Part shown: one piece after another, positions 26,360-34,916 of the stretch
How the letters are laid out: each line of letters begins with the position of its first letter
Numbering within the stretch: the stretch's first letter is position 1
From: Blastopirellula sp.
Lineage (GTDB): Bacteria; Planctomycetota; Planctomycetia; Pirellulales; Pirellulaceae
NCBI GenBank assembly: GCA_002733575.1
Contig: NVWB01000033.1
Span: forward strand, 1 to 42,811
Direction of reading: 5' to 3'
DNA length: 42,811 nucleotides
Position numbers and translations under genes: made by a program
Notes under the pieces: generated by a model
Database searches by the model: none
Seen by the model: only the letters and a program-made list of their open reading frames with translations
Told to the model about the DNA's origin: nothing

Positions 26360-27463
26360 TCAAGACTTATCCGTGATCTCTTTGGACAAATTATCACTTC
26401 CTTTGACTAACGCCTTCTGCCAATTCACGCCGATCATCACGCTATTGATACCAGAGCCAATCCCCAGCATGGCAATGTTATCGCCCGAAGAGAAAAAACC
26501 GTGCTGAGCAGCAATTGCCATACTGACTGGCAGTGCGGCAGACCCAGTGTTCCCTAGCCACTGCACCGTTGGGTAATCATTGTCTGGCGAGAGCCCGATT
26601 CGTTCGAGGATCAATTTTCGATGAGTCAGCCCCACCTGATGCGAGACTGAGCGTTGAATTGATTGGCGAGTCCAGTCGGTCGCTTTGAGAAAATCCTCAA
26701 ACGTCGCTCCGCCAGTTTCGATTCCTTCCGTCATCATTTTTTCAGAATCGGTTTGCATCAAGGGGGAACCTACGCCGGTTTCATTTTCACCAGCGATGCT
26801 ATGACACAAATCGTGGTGCTGAGTATGGGCCCTGACTGCGGCTCCTGTAATACGGTTTTGAGTCTGGCTCATCTCTTTATCACAAAGAAGAATGGCACAA
26901 CTTGCCGAACCAATCGTCAACGAGGCAACCGCCAGCTTGATATTTTTCCGGTTAAGTTTCGGATCGTTGTTCAAAGTCTCAATTGTGTTCTCGACCAAGG
27001 GTCGACCAACTTCGGTTCCTACGACCAAACCAGCACGAATCTGTCCCAGCTCGATCATATTGGCAACTTGAAGCATGCCACTCAGTATGCCCAAACAAGC
27101 GTTAGAAACATCGTAGATCACACAGTCTTTTCGAAGCCCTAGTTCATGGTGAACTCGACACGCGGTTGCTGGCTCCAGAAAATCACGGCATACACTACCA
27201 TGCACCAGAGCTCCGATCTCGCTTTTATCAATTCCAGCGGCCTCTATTGCACGCTGGCCACTGGAAATACTAATCTCGCTAGGCTTCGTGTTTTTGGGGT
27301 AAAATCTACGGGCTGCGATCCCAGTCATCAGCTCAAGCCGGCCTTCTGGTAGCCGCAAGCGTTGATACAACGGGGCCAATTGGTGCTCGATCTCCGATGA
27401 TGTAATCACTTCATCAGGTAAGGTATATCCAAAAGATTCGAGGCAGACGTTGCCGTATTTCAT
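26360..27463 (-). CDS. OleA/FabH-like thiolase-superfamily condensing enzyme
   Basis: A 367-residue beta-ketoacyl-ACP synthase III-type protein. The catalytic triad is present: Cys in VSNACLG (C123), His in VSHQVG (H275) and Asn in GNTGSAA (N305); the His-Asn spacing of 30 equals that of FabH and OleA. A Glu lies 26 residues before the Cys (E97, FLEPATACRVHH), where OleA has its catalytic Glu and E. coli FabH has Phe, so I lean to an OleA-like enzyme condensing two acyl chains. oleB, oleC and oleD are not in this window. I chose ATG at 27463; an upstream in-frame start would add 26 unlikely residues. FabH proper remains possible. Confidence 0.75.
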   Translation of the reverse strand: MKYGNVCLESFGYTLPDEVITSSEIEHQLAPLYQRLRLPEGRLELMTGIAARRFYPKNTKPSEISISSGQRAIEAAGIDKSEIGALVHGSVCRDFLEPATACRVHHELGLRKDCVIYDVSNACLGILSGMLQVANMIELGQIRAGLVVGTEVGRPLVENTIETLNNDPKLNRKNIKLAVASLTIGSASCAILLCDKEMSQTQNRITGAAVRAHTQHHDLCHSIAGENETGVGSPLMQTDSEKMMTEGIETGGATFEDFLKATDWTRQSIQRSVSHQVGLTHRKLILERIGLSPDNDYPTVQWLGNTGSAALPVSMAIAAQHGFFSSGDNIAMLGIGSGINSVMIGVNWQKALVKGSDNLSKEITDKS

Positions 27464-28069
27464 GAAACATTGTATCCAGAGTGGATGTAAAGCACTGCAA
27501 ACTGTTATATAGTAACGGTTTAAGGTGGGTTCTGCAAGCATCTCAGCGAGAAGATCGTATTCTATTTTGTTTTTGAATGCTTTTCAAAGAGACTATCAAG
27601 ATTTACGATGCAATAGCAGATGTTGTGCATGCACACTCAGGCAAGGCACATTATGCAGTCATTGCTTGTAATAGTTTACCGAATCGTTAAATTCAGACTC
27701 GACTTGCAATCAATCTGGGACGACATGGACTTGTCGTCGATTATTTTCAAGCGACTTGATAAGGAGGTCAGTTCGTCAAGGCTGTTTTTAAAACAGCATG
27801 CCCTTTGCGGCACTCATGCCTAGGATAGGCAATTAATGTGATGTTTCCAACACCAATTAGTCAGGGAAGATATTTACTGGTTCTACTCTAATTTGAACTT
27901 GTGTTTTTCTCTTACTAGCTAGTTGGGTAAAATTAAATAGTGACTGGACCTCACTATTTGTCATTGGCATTAGTTACATTATCTAGAAATGTGTTGGCGA
28001 TACCAATATCAGTTTCTTGGGATAATTCGATCAACTTGTGCACATGATGTGCCTTGAAGGATTCCCAGA
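27464..28069. other. Hairpin-rich divergent intergenic spacer
   Basis: No convincing gene is seen; a 67-codon frame at 27620-27823 has no ribosome-binding site or recognisable features. Several palindromes occur: GCTGTTTT-T-AAAACAGC (27781-27797), GCCTA-GGA-TAGGC (27818-27830), ACTAGCTAGT (27914-27923) and the hairpin at 27935-27959. CAAGGCACATTATG (27642-27655) recurs inverted with one change at 28043-28056. Promoters for the two divergent genes must lie here. Confidence 0.5.
27935..27959. repeat. 9-7-9 perfect inverted repeat
   Basis: AAATAGTGA (27935-27943), loop CTGGACC and TCACTATTT (27951-27959) form a perfect hairpin 110 bases before the amidotransferase-like gene. No gene ends near it, so a terminator is unlikely unless an unannotated small RNA precedes it. 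An operator or leader hairpin is possible. Confidence 0.5.
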
Positions 28070-28819
28070 ATGCTATCCAAACCACTCATCGGACTTAATG
28101 CGAACTACCGTGCGGCCACTCATGATCGACCTGCCTTTTCGTTTGTAGGTGCAGGCTATTTTGATGCCATTATTCAAGCTGGTGGAATTCCCGTTGTGAT
28201 TCCACCTATTGTTGAAGAATCCGATCTGCATACCCTATTAGATCACCTAAATGGAGTTGTCATGATCGGTGGCCCTGATCTTGATCCTCATCGCGATGGA
28301 TTTATGCGTCACGCTTCGGTTCGCCCTATGGAAGCTCGTCGTGAAGAGACCGACCGTCGGTTGATGAAAATGATTGTTCAACGAAGAATGTCTGTCTTCG
28401 GAATTGGTGTGGGCATGCAGTTAATGAATGTCACCCTGGGTGGCAATCTGTTCTTCCATATCGCAGAAGATTTGCCAGGATCACTGCCTCACAAAGATCC
28501 GTTGGACAAAGGACATCGCCACGGCTTAGACGTTGTGCCTGGTACATTGATGGAACGCATCTATGGAGATGGCGAAGTTCGAGTCAACAGTGTGCATCAC
28601 ATGTCTATTGACGAACTAGCACCTGAATTCCGCGTCTCCGCATACTGTCCTGATGGAGTCGTAGAAGCCATCGAATCTTCAAGAGATGACTGGTTTGCCA
28701 TCGGCACACAATTCCACCCTGAATCGGAATCGGCATCTGCTTTAGACAAGCGAATCTTTGAAGAGTTTATTGATGGCGTCAAAATCATGTCTCAACAATC
28801 TCTCCGCATGGTTGCCTAA
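28070..28819 (+). CDS. Class I amidotransferase-like (peptidase C26/PuuD-type) protein lacking the catalytic Cys
   Basis: A 249-residue protein of the gamma-glutamyl-gamma-aminobutyrate hydrolase family, beginning PLIGLNANYR and containing VVMIGGPDLDP. The nucleophile elbow, normally GICRG, reads GIGVG (111-115); codon 113 is GGT, so the Cys is replaced by Gly. The His and Glu of the triad remain in FHPES. Hydrolase activity by the family mechanism is therefore not expected, although the fold seems complete, with no frameshift or truncation. GAAGGA upstream fits the ATG at 28070. It is followed after 117 bases by an AnmK-like gene on the same strand. A binding or regulatory role is inference. 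Confidence 0.85.
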   Translation: MLSKPLIGLNANYRAATHDRPAFSFVGAGYFDAIIQAGGIPVVIPPIVEESDLHTLLDHLNGVVMIGGPDLDPHRDGFMRHASVRPMEARREETDRRLMKMIVQRRMSVFGIGVGMQLMNVTLGGNLFFHIAEDLPGSLPHKDPLDKGHRHGLDVVPGTLMERIYGDGEVRVNSVHHMSIDELAPEFRVSAYCPDGVVEAIESSRDDWFAIGTQFHPESESASALDKRIFEEFIDGVKIMSQQSLRMVA

Positions 28820-28936
28820 ATCTATTATTGATAACCCATGAACTGACTCTGGCAGGTTCTTCTGATATTCATTAATATCCCAAGGACTGCCTGAGGTCAG
28901 ATCATTTGATTCGATCAAATATGGTAAGACACTTCA

Positions 28937-30184
28937 ATGGTTTCAGGCTTCGCTGAAAGACAATCGACCTATAGCATCTCAAAGAAACGCTACTTTGCTG
29001 GCGTCTCGATTGGAAGAGATGCGCGGCAAGTCGGTGGTGTCTTGCTATCAATATCGGGTGAAGGCCTAGACGCAGAAATTGAGTTAATTACCCAAGGACA
29101 TGTCAAACTACCTCGCCCTTTGCGAGAAGATATTATAGAACTGATCAGCGGCAGTTCCTCATCTCACAACTTATCCTCGACTGCGGCGCAAGTTTCCGAA
29201 CTACAAGCGGTGGTGGTCGAAAACATGCTCCATGAATGTGGCATTGAGGCTACGCAAGTGACTGGAACGGGTGTCTGGGGGCCTGAGATTTGGTCTCTTG
29301 ATGATGATTCGGAAACGTCCGTCGTCACTCTGGGTTCACCCTCTCTTTTGGCAGAATCCACGGGCATTACCGTAGTCGACGCATTTTCTGAAAGAGAAGT
29401 CGCAGCAGGCGGAAGCGGAGGACCGATAGAGGCTTTGCCGTTGTGGCTGCTGTTTCAAGAAGCCTTTATGTCGAACACGGCGAAACCTGTGCTGCTACTA
29501 TCAGTCGATCAGGCTATTGACGCTTTTTTTATTCCTCACCGTCGAGTCTCTGGTGGATTGCCGAAAGTACATTGGGTGCCGGTATCGCCAGGGTACGCCT
29601 TAAAAGATTCTTGCTTAGAACTAGCAAAGCAGGGAAATCAAACTCAACATCGTTCAACTGCGGCCTTGGTAGATCAGTGGCACGCAGTTCCTGAACTCTA
29701 CGATCTGCCACTATGGAAGCCAACGGGGCTTTCGCCTGAGCTATTCATTTCAGGTCCAGAGGATTTGCCTGATCTCAACTCAATTGATGAAACCATTCGT
29801 CAGTTTTGGGTCAAGCAGATTATCCATGCTTGGAAACAACAGTTGCCTCAAACTCCCAAGGTGTCTGAAGTTATTGTGTTTGGGCCTGGAGCAAACGATC
29901 CCACTTTGATTGATGAGTTACAATTAGAGTTTGATGACATTCCAGTTCAATCAATCATGGAAGCAAGGGGCTGGAGTGTCTCTACGCCTCTTGCCGCAGT
30001 TGCTGCCATGCTTGCTTTTTTGCATGTCGAGAAGATTCCAGCCAATCTACCGCTATTAACTGGGGCAAAGTCTGCAAGAGTGCTAGGGCGAGTGTCGCCG
30101 GGATCTCCTGCAAACTGGCAAGCCTTTTTACGGCAGTTGACGGAAAAACAAAATTCTAAATTGCCGCTACGCGATGCAATTTAA
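28937..30184 (+). CDS. Anhydro-N-acetylmuramic acid kinase-like protein, probably catalytically inactive
   Basis: A 415-residue protein recognisable as AnmK-like from DAFSEREVAAGGSGGPIEAL (residues 148-167, family DFR..DVAAGGQGAPL), from FGPGANDPTLIDEL and from the C-terminal PANLPLLTGAKSARVLG. AnmK phosphorylates and opens anhydro-MurNAc in cell-wall recycling. Key motifs are lost. The N-terminal GTSxDG motif reads GRDARQ (residues 26-31), and the DTGPGN segment with the catalytic Asp reads PVSPGY (215-220). The frame is intact over a near-family length (AnmK is about 370). It probably lost kinase function and kept a scaffold or binding role. The neighbouring amidotransferase homologue is also inactivated. 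Confidence 0.75.
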   Translation: MVSGFAERQSTYSISKKRYFAGVSIGRDARQVGGVLLSISGEGLDAEIELITQGHVKLPRPLREDIIELISGSSSSHNLSSTAAQVSELQAVVVENMLHECGIEATQVTGTGVWGPEIWSLDDDSETSVVTLGSPSLLAESTGITVVDAFSEREVAAGGSGGPIEALPLWLLFQEAFMSNTAKPVLLLSVDQAIDAFFIPHRRVSGGLPKVHWVPVSPGYALKDSCLELAKQGNQTQHRSTAALVDQWHAVPELYDLPLWKPTGLSPELFISGPEDLPDLNSIDETIRQFWVKQIIHAWKQQLPQTPKVSEVIVFGPGANDPTLIDELQLEFDDIPVQSIMEARGWSVSTPLAAVAAMLAFLHVEKIPANLPLLTGAKSARVLGRVSPGSPANWQAFLRQLTEKQNSKLPLRDAI

Positions 30185-30185
30185 G

Positions 30186-30206
30186 AAGGACTGAATTTCA
30201 GTCTTT
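30186..30206. terminator. Terminator between the AnmK-like and DJ-1 genes
   Basis: AAGGACTGA (30186-30194), loop ATT and TCAGTCTTT (30198-30206) pair with one G-T wobble and are followed by more Ts on the plus strand. The hairpin starts two bases after the AnmK-like stop and touches the stop of the convergent DJ-1 gene, so it likely serves both. Confidence 0.8.
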
Positions 30207-30794
30207 TTAAAGCTCGATCTTCGTTCCCAGAACTTCCAGAAAACTACGAATCCAGGCAGGGTGAGCCGGCCAAGCTGGTGCGGTGACTAAGTTGCCATCG
30301 ACATGTGCGTTGTCAAAGGTTGCACTGGCCGGCACATAGGTGCCGCCACTCAACGTGACTTCAGCCGAAACAGCCGGGTAGCAACTACAATGCTTGCCGG
30401 TCAACACTCCAGCGGCTGCTAGTATTTGCGGTCCATGACAAACAGCGGCAATCGGTTTGTCGGTGCTATGAAAGTGTTTGACTATTTCGATCACACGTTC
30501 ATCTAATCGCAAGTACTCAGGTGCCCGGCCGCCTGGGATGATTAAAGCGTCATAATCGGATTCTTGGATATCGGCAAAAGTACAGTTCAACGCAAAATTG
30601 TGGCCTGGTTTTTCTGAATAGGTTTGATGTCCTTCAAAGTCATGGATGGCAGTCGCAACTGTTTCGCCCGCTTTTTTGCCAGGGCAAACCGCATCAACTT
30701 GGTGCCCTACCATTAACAACATTTGAAAGGGAACCATTGCTTCGTAGTCTTCTACAAAGTCACCAACCAGCATTAAAATCTTCTTAGCGGCCAT
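30207..30794 (-). CDS. DJ-1/PfpI family protein
   Basis: A 195-residue protein of the DJ-1/PfpI superfamily. The nucleophile elbow is AVCHGPQIL (C119, H120), and the family loop [14 protein letters not shown] is present. An N-terminal [14 protein letters not shown] supplies the conserved Glu/Asp region. Members act as deglycases, glyoxalases or proteases, or in stress defence; the exact reaction cannot be told from sequence. The ATG has GGAG eight bases upstream. It is the last gene of a minus-strand group, with the HicB-like gene 25 bases upstream. Confidence 0.93.
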   Translation of the reverse strand: MAAKKILMLVGDFVEDYEAMVPFQMLLMVGHQVDAVCPGKKAGETVATAIHDFEGHQTYSEKPGHNFALNCTFADIQESDYDALIIPGGRAPEYLRLDERVIEIVKHFHSTDKPIAAVCHGPQILAAAGVLTGKHCSCYPAVSAEVTLSGGTYVPASATFDNAHVDGNLVTAPAWPAHPAWIRSFLEVLGTKIEL

Positions 30795-30819
30795 CAGTTT
30801 TTCTCCAAAGCATATATTA

Positions 30820-31137
30820 TCAAAGATGAATTGCCAGGAATCGTTCCTGTTCTGATTCCAATTTTTCAGCGGGCGGATCGACCCACGGAATTGTGCCCCC
30901 TGATTGCACCCAATTTTTCAGGGACGATTTGATTGTCGTTGTTATTTTTTGCAGCACATCACGTTCCGACGAACCTTGCACGGTGATGTCAGCCAGATTG
31001 GCAACCCTGGCATGATAGCCTGACCCTTCAGATTTTCGAACCAACACACAGCACGAGTAAACAGGTATTTCCTGTGCCGCAGAAATTGGAATGGGCTTAG
31101 GCGTAGAGTCTGATGCTTGATTTGGATTGTCAGTCAT
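30820..31137 (-). CDS. Small HicB-like protein of unknown function
   Basis: A 105-residue protein. A Pro/Ser-rich N-terminal tail (about 1-25) precedes a compact domain with [20 protein letters not shown] and then [20 protein letters not shown]. This strand-strand-helix order resembles the HicB/YcfA-type fold, but no DNA-binding domain or toxin partner is present, so toxin-antitoxin function is not supported. The C terminus contains IPWVDPPAE. It is 28 bases downstream of the acyl carrier protein gene and 25 upstream of the DJ-1 gene, probably co-transcribed. The function is not recognised. Confidence 0.6.
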   Translation of the reverse strand: MTDNPNQASDSTPKPIPISAAQEIPVYSCCVLVRKSEGSGYHARVANLADITVQGSSERDVLQKITTTIKSSLKNWVQSGGTIPWVDPPAEKLESEQERFLAIHL

Positions 31138-31165
31138 TTGTTTTGAATTATCGTTTAGCGGGGAA

Positions 31166-31429
31166 CTATCGGTTTTTAAGGTGATCGATTAATTGAACCA
31201 TATCTGAGACCGTCTGCAAATCGGAAGCCTGTTCATACTTGATACGAATCCCAAATTTCGATTCGATGCCAGAAACCAATTCTATCATCTCAAACGAACC
31301 TGGTAACAGATCATCGGCTAAGCCGCTGTCTAATTGCACAGCCTCCAAAGGCAACTGGCGGTTTTGTGCAATCTCATTCTGAATCCACTTAAATGTCCCA
31401 TTGCTTGAATCTGGTGAATCAGAACTCAT
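31166..31429 (-). CDS. Acyl carrier protein-like (atypical phosphopantetheine site)
   Basis: An 87-residue helical protein with an acyl carrier fold: LADDLLPGSFEMIELVSGIESKF aligns, in parts, with the ACP segment in which DSLD carries the phosphopantetheine arm. Here the site reads GSFE: the Ser is kept but the preceding Asp is Gly and the following Leu is Phe. This is unlike a housekeeping AcpP and suggests a specialised carrier or a non-modified homologue. GAGAG lies six bases before the ATG. A membrane peptide is encoded upstream. The OleA-like enzyme at 26360-27463 is a distant possible user (inference). Confidence 0.75.
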   Translation of the reverse strand: MSSDSPDSSNGTFKWIQNEIAQNRQLPLEAVQLDSGLADDLLPGSFEMIELVSGIESKFGIRIKYEQASDLQTVSDMVQLIDHLKNR

Positions 31430-31501
31430 GAAATGCTCTCAATTTCAAAAAGAGTAAGTGAATGATTGATCGAGATGATCCGTCTGTAAAATGACTTCTC
31501 G

Positions 31502-31630
31502 TTAGTACTTATCGGAGGAGTTCTGCCTGAACCACAACCAACTCACCATCATTCCGGCAAGAAATCCGATTCCCAAAACGACCAAAATCGATGGGAGTTC
31601 TATTTCAGTGACGTGTCCGATTAATTCCAT
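31502..31630 (-). CDS. 42-residue single-pass membrane peptide
   Basis: An open frame on the minus strand starting ATG at 31630 and ending TAA at 31502. The product has an N-terminal MELIGHVTEIELP, one hydrophobic helix with SILVVLGIGFLAGMMVSW and a short polar tail ending SSDKY. An AGG about eight bases before the start is a weak ribosome-binding site. It lies 72 bases before the acyl carrier protein gene on the same strand and could be the first gene of that group. Composition argues for a real membrane peptide, but length alone limits confidence. Confidence 0.5.
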   Translation of the reverse strand: MELIGHVTEIELPSILVVLGIGFLAGMMVSWLWFRQNSSDKY

Positions 31631-31949
31631 TGTGTGTACCTAATCCTTGGTGTTGAAAAGTAGTAAACCATTGTCTCTTAAGATCTTATCACGCGTCTGT
31701 ACATGATGCCATCCAGGTAGATTTTCTGATCTGCATGTATGCCTTAGCACTTCGCCTGTATGTTGTCCCGGTTATGCTACCGCCAATGCTTGGCTCTTCG
31801 CGATAAATAAGATAAACAGCATGGATAATTTGAGTCGAGTTTGCCGATAAAAAAAGGGCATGGAGCACTGCTAGCACACAAGGACGTCATTCACGGTTTT
31901 CATAGTCTGAGAAATTTTGATCAGGCTTACCCATCATGGATCAGGAATC
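31631..31949. other. Divergent intergenic region
   Basis: No supported gene. A 62-codon minus-strand frame at 31689-31877 lacks features and a ribosome-binding site. TAAGATCTTA (31679-31688) is a 10-base palindrome. Promoters for the minus-strand group and for the RNase H-like gene are expected here. Confidence 0.4.
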
Positions 31950-32531
31950 ATGAGAGAATCGACTCCCCACTTCTTACTGTATTGCGAAAGCATTTCACAA
32001 TTTGACCGCGGAACTTGGCGATTCTCGTTGGAATGCCTGGGAACCGATTTGAAAATCTGCGCCACAGGCGAAGAGTTTTCTTATCTTGGAGACCGACTGG
32101 CATTGCTCGGAGTCGTACGAGGGTTAGAGGCATTGCCTGAACCTGGCCGGATTACCTTGCTGACAAGCTCACGTTATGTCAGCCGTGGTTTTCGCTATGG
32201 TTTGCCCGTTTGGCAAGATTCCAATTGGAATTGGGAACGGTTTGGCAAACGAGTGCCGGTGAAAAATGATGACCTTTGGCGCAGAATCGATCACGCCATG
32301 AGTTTTCACACCATCGATTGCCGGCCTTGGAAGTTTGAAAATCAACCTGCCGATAGCAGTCCAGATATAAAACATACACCCACCAACGATGTGCAAGAGG
32401 CCAATTCAAGTATTGGCAATAAACCAACCCTCCTGAGTCTTCTAAAGAATAAAATTTCGCGTTATGGCGATGCGGTCGATGGAATTCGGCGAAGACTGAG
32501 CAGTTCAGCCCCAAAAACGGTAGTTGGCTAG
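31950..32531 (+). CDS. RNase HI-like protein without catalytic residues
   Basis: A 193-residue protein. The first 125 residues follow the RNase HI fold: ITLLTSSRYVSRGF, then PVWQDSNWNWERFGKRVPV and KNDDLWRRIDHAM closely track the E. coli segments around STDSQYV, the basic protrusion and KNVDLWQRLD. All metal ligands are gone: D10 aligns with C12, E48 with A51, D70 with S73, and the region holding D134 is replaced by an unrelated polar tail ending in a basic segment (about 150-193). The basic handle is kept, so RNA-DNA hybrid or RNA binding without cleavage is plausible (inference). I chose ATG at 31950 over TTG at 31917. The gene precedes glgB by 84 bases. Confidence 0.75.
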   Translation: MRESTPHFLLYCESISQFDRGTWRFSLECLGTDLKICATGEEFSYLGDRLALLGVVRGLEALPEPGRITLLTSSRYVSRGFRYGLPVWQDSNWNWERFGKRVPVKNDDLWRRIDHAMSFHTIDCRPWKFENQPADSSPDIKHTPTNDVQEANSSIGNKPTLLSLLKNKISRYGDAVDGIRRRLSSSAPKTVVG

Positions 32532-32615
32532 GCATTTCCACTACTAGTTTTTCACAATTATTTTTATCAAAAAAACATTTCACTGCTTTGAAATAGGGCA
32601 GTCAAGGAGATTCTG

Positions 32616-34826
32616 TTGCGTACCAGTGTTACACTAGACAATGTTGGAGGTCTAATCGAAGGGCGTTCCGAAAACCCAAATGATACCCTCGGGCCTCATA
32701 CGATTAATCATCAAGGAAGAAAAGCGACAGCGATTCGAGCCTATTTACCGAACTCACAACAAGCTTGGGTTCTGCATTCATCGCATAAAACCAAGCAACC
32801 TATGCGGAAGATTCACCCAGAGGGGCTATTTGAAGCAATCTGCCCCTTTGATTTTTCTGACACATCCGAACAATACCAATTGCAAATGAGCGACGATAAC
32901 GGCCAGATAACGACAATGCACGATCCATACGCATTTCCAACAATCTTCTCCGACTACGACTTGCACCTGTTGGGTGAAGGAACTCACTGGAAAAGTTACG
33001 ATAAACTCGGCGCACATGTACGCACAGTGAACGGCGTCAAAGGGGTCCATTTTGCTGTTTGGGCTCCTAATGCGTTGGGAATTTCTATCGTCGGCGAATT
33101 CAATCACTGGGATGGGCGCACTCACCAAATGCGTAAACTGATCCCGAGTGGAATCTGGGAATTGTTTGTGCCAGATATCGAAGCCGGTTGTCAGTACAAA
33201 TTCCGTGTAACCCAGCATGATCGTACGGTTGATAAATGCGACCCCTACGGTTTCTCTGCCGAAGTTCCACCACGCACTGCTTCTGTAGTGGCTGATCTCG
33301 ATCAGCACGAGTGGAATGACGGGCTGTGGATGGATCAGCGTGAACAGAATAATCAGCTTGAGCAACCGATCTCAGTGTATGAAGTTCACTTGGGGAGTTG
33401 GAAAAAGAAAGAAGGCGCCGTAAACGGTTGGCATAACTACCGTGAACTCGCGCACATGCTTGTCGATTACTGTCACAAGATGAACTACACCCATCTTGAA
33501 TTGATGCCTATCTCGGAGCATCCGTTTTCGGGTAGTTGGGGATATCAAACTGTCGGATATTTCTCGGTGACTAGCCGGCATGGTACGCCTGAAGATTTCA
33601 TGTACTTTGTTGACTACTGTCATCAAAGTGGAATCGGCGTCTTCATTGACTGGGTACCTGCTCACTTCCCTAAAGATGACCATGGGCTTCGCATGTTCGA
33701 TGGCACCCATCTTTATGAACACCAAGATCCACGTATGGGTGAACACCCTGACTGGGGAACTTTGATCTTCAATTACGGAAGAACGGAAGTACGCAACTTC
33801 CTGATCTCCAACGCACTGTTCTGGTTAGACAAATATCACATTGATGGCCTGCGTGTCGACGCGGTCGCTTCGATGTTGTACCTAGATTACAGCCGCGAAC
33901 ATGATGAATGGATACCCAATGAACATGGCGGACGTGAAAACCTGGATGCGGTTTCACTGCTCAAGGATTTCAACGAACAGGCCCACGTTCAATATCCGGG
34001 CGTGTTGACGATTGCCGAAGAATCAACCTCGTGGGAAGGCGTGTCTCACCCTACCTACAGCGGCGGACTCGGGTTCAGCCTGAAGTGGAACATGGGCTGG
34101 ATGAACGACACCTTGAGCTATATGCGTAAGGAGCCAATCTATCGCCAGCATCACCATGGAGAGCTCACGTTTAGCCTGATTTATGCGTTTACCGAAAACT
34201 TCTCGCTTCCTCTCTCACACGATGAAGTGGTGCATGGCAAAGGTTCGTTGATCACCCAAATGCCAGGCGATCATTGGCAAAAGTTTGCCAACTTACGATT
34301 GCTTTATAGCTACATGTGGACGCATCCTGGTAAAAAGTTGCTGTTCATGGGCTGTGAAATAGCCCAGTGGAAAGAGTGGAATCACGATGCCGAAATTCAA
34401 TGGGAGTTGCTAGAATGGGACACCCATCAAGGCATCCAGCAAATGGTATCTGACCTAAACGCCATGTATCGTCACGAACGATCTTTGTATGAGGTCGACT
34501 TTGAATCACACGGGTTTGAATGGATCGTGTGTGATGACTGGCAGAACAGTGTGCTGGTCTATATTCGCAAAGCCAAAGACCCTAAAGACTTCTTGGTGGT
34601 CTGTTGCAACATGACACCGGTCGTACGAGACGATTATCGAATTGGTGTCCCGAATGAGGGAAGTTATCACGAGATCTTCAACTCAGACAATGCTCGGTAT
34701 TGTGGAAGCAATGTGCTGAATGAAGATGACCTTCACACAGAGCATCATGCAACGCATGGCCAATCTCACTCATTAAGATTGACGCTGCCACCACTTTCAA
34801 CCGTTGTGCTAAAACCGAACAGCTAG
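32616..34826 (+). CDS. glgB: 1,4-alpha-glucan branching enzyme
   Basis: A 736-residue GH13 enzyme that creates alpha-1,6 branches in glycogen. N-terminal carbohydrate-binding modules (about 30-230, including [20 protein letters not shown]) precede the TIM barrel. Catalytic residues are D415 in [11 protein letters not shown]468 in IAEEST and D536 in [10 protein letters not shown]; their spacings of 53 and 121 are identical to E. coli GlgB (D405, E458, D526). The length matches the family. The start is TTG at 32616 with AAGGAG about nine bases upstream. No other glg genes are adjacent. Confidence 0.98.
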   Translation: MRTSVTLDNVGGLIEGRSENPNDTLGPHTINHQGRKATAIRAYLPNSQQAWVLHSSHKTKQPMRKIHPEGLFEAICPFDFSDTSEQYQLQMSDDNGQITTMHDPYAFPTIFSDYDLHLLGEGTHWKSYDKLGAHVRTVNGVKGVHFAVWAPNALGISIVGEFNHWDGRTHQMRKLIPSGIWELFVPDIEAGCQYKFRVTQHDRTVDKCDPYGFSAEVPPRTASVVADLDQHEWNDGLWMDQREQNNQLEQPISVYEVHLGSWKKKEGAVNGWHNYRELAHMLVDYCHKMNYTHLELMPISEHPFSGSWGYQTVGYFSVTSRHGTPEDFMYFVDYCHQSGIGVFIDWVPAHFPKDDHGLRMFDGTHLYEHQDPRMGEHPDWGTLIFNYGRTEVRNFLISNALFWLDKYHIDGLRVDAVASMLYLDYSREHDEWIPNEHGGRENLDAVSLLKDFNEQAHVQYPGVLTIAEESTSWEGVSHPTYSGGLGFSLKWNMGWMNDTLSYMRKEPIYRQHHHGELTFSLIYAFTENFSLPLSHDEVVHGKGSLITQMPGDHWQKFANLRLLYSYMWTHPGKKLLFMGCEIAQWKEWNHDAEIQWELLEWDTHQGIQQMVSDLNAMYRHERSLYEVDFESHGFEWIVCDDWQNSVLVYIRKAKDPKDFLVVCCNMTPVVRDDYRIGVPNEGSYHEIFNSDNARYCGSNVLNEDDLHTEHHATHGQSHSLRLTLPPLSTVVLKPNS

Positions 34827-34852
34827 TTCGTGACAGTTGCTAATAGAATAAA

Positions 34853-34889
34853 AAAAGCGGTCGAGTGTTGTTTACGCTCGACCGCTTTT
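34853..34889. terminator. Bidirectional terminator after glgB
   Basis: AAAAGCGGTCGAG (34853-34865) pairs with CTCGACCGCTTTT (34877-34889); an inner GTGT/ACGC extension closes the loop. A and T tracts flank both sides. It ends glgB (plus) and the convergent PpiD-like gene (minus). Confidence 0.92.
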
Positions 34890-34916
34890 AATTTTATCAA
34901 TGTATTAGTGAGTCAC

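Noticed and set aside
26120..26410. 96-codon plus-strand frame after coaB
   Set aside because: It spans the REPIN-like palindromes and enters the convergent gene; its Cys/Gly-rich product looks non-coding.
27620..27823. 67-codon plus-strand frame
   Set aside because: No ribosome-binding site, no recognisable motif, and it runs through several palindromes.
30820..31137. HicAB toxin-antitoxin module
   Set aside because: The fold resembles HicB, but no HicA toxin gene lies on either side and no DNA-binding domain is present.
31689..31877. 62-codon minus-strand frame
   Set aside because: No start signal or recognisable composition; it lies in a divergent promoter region.
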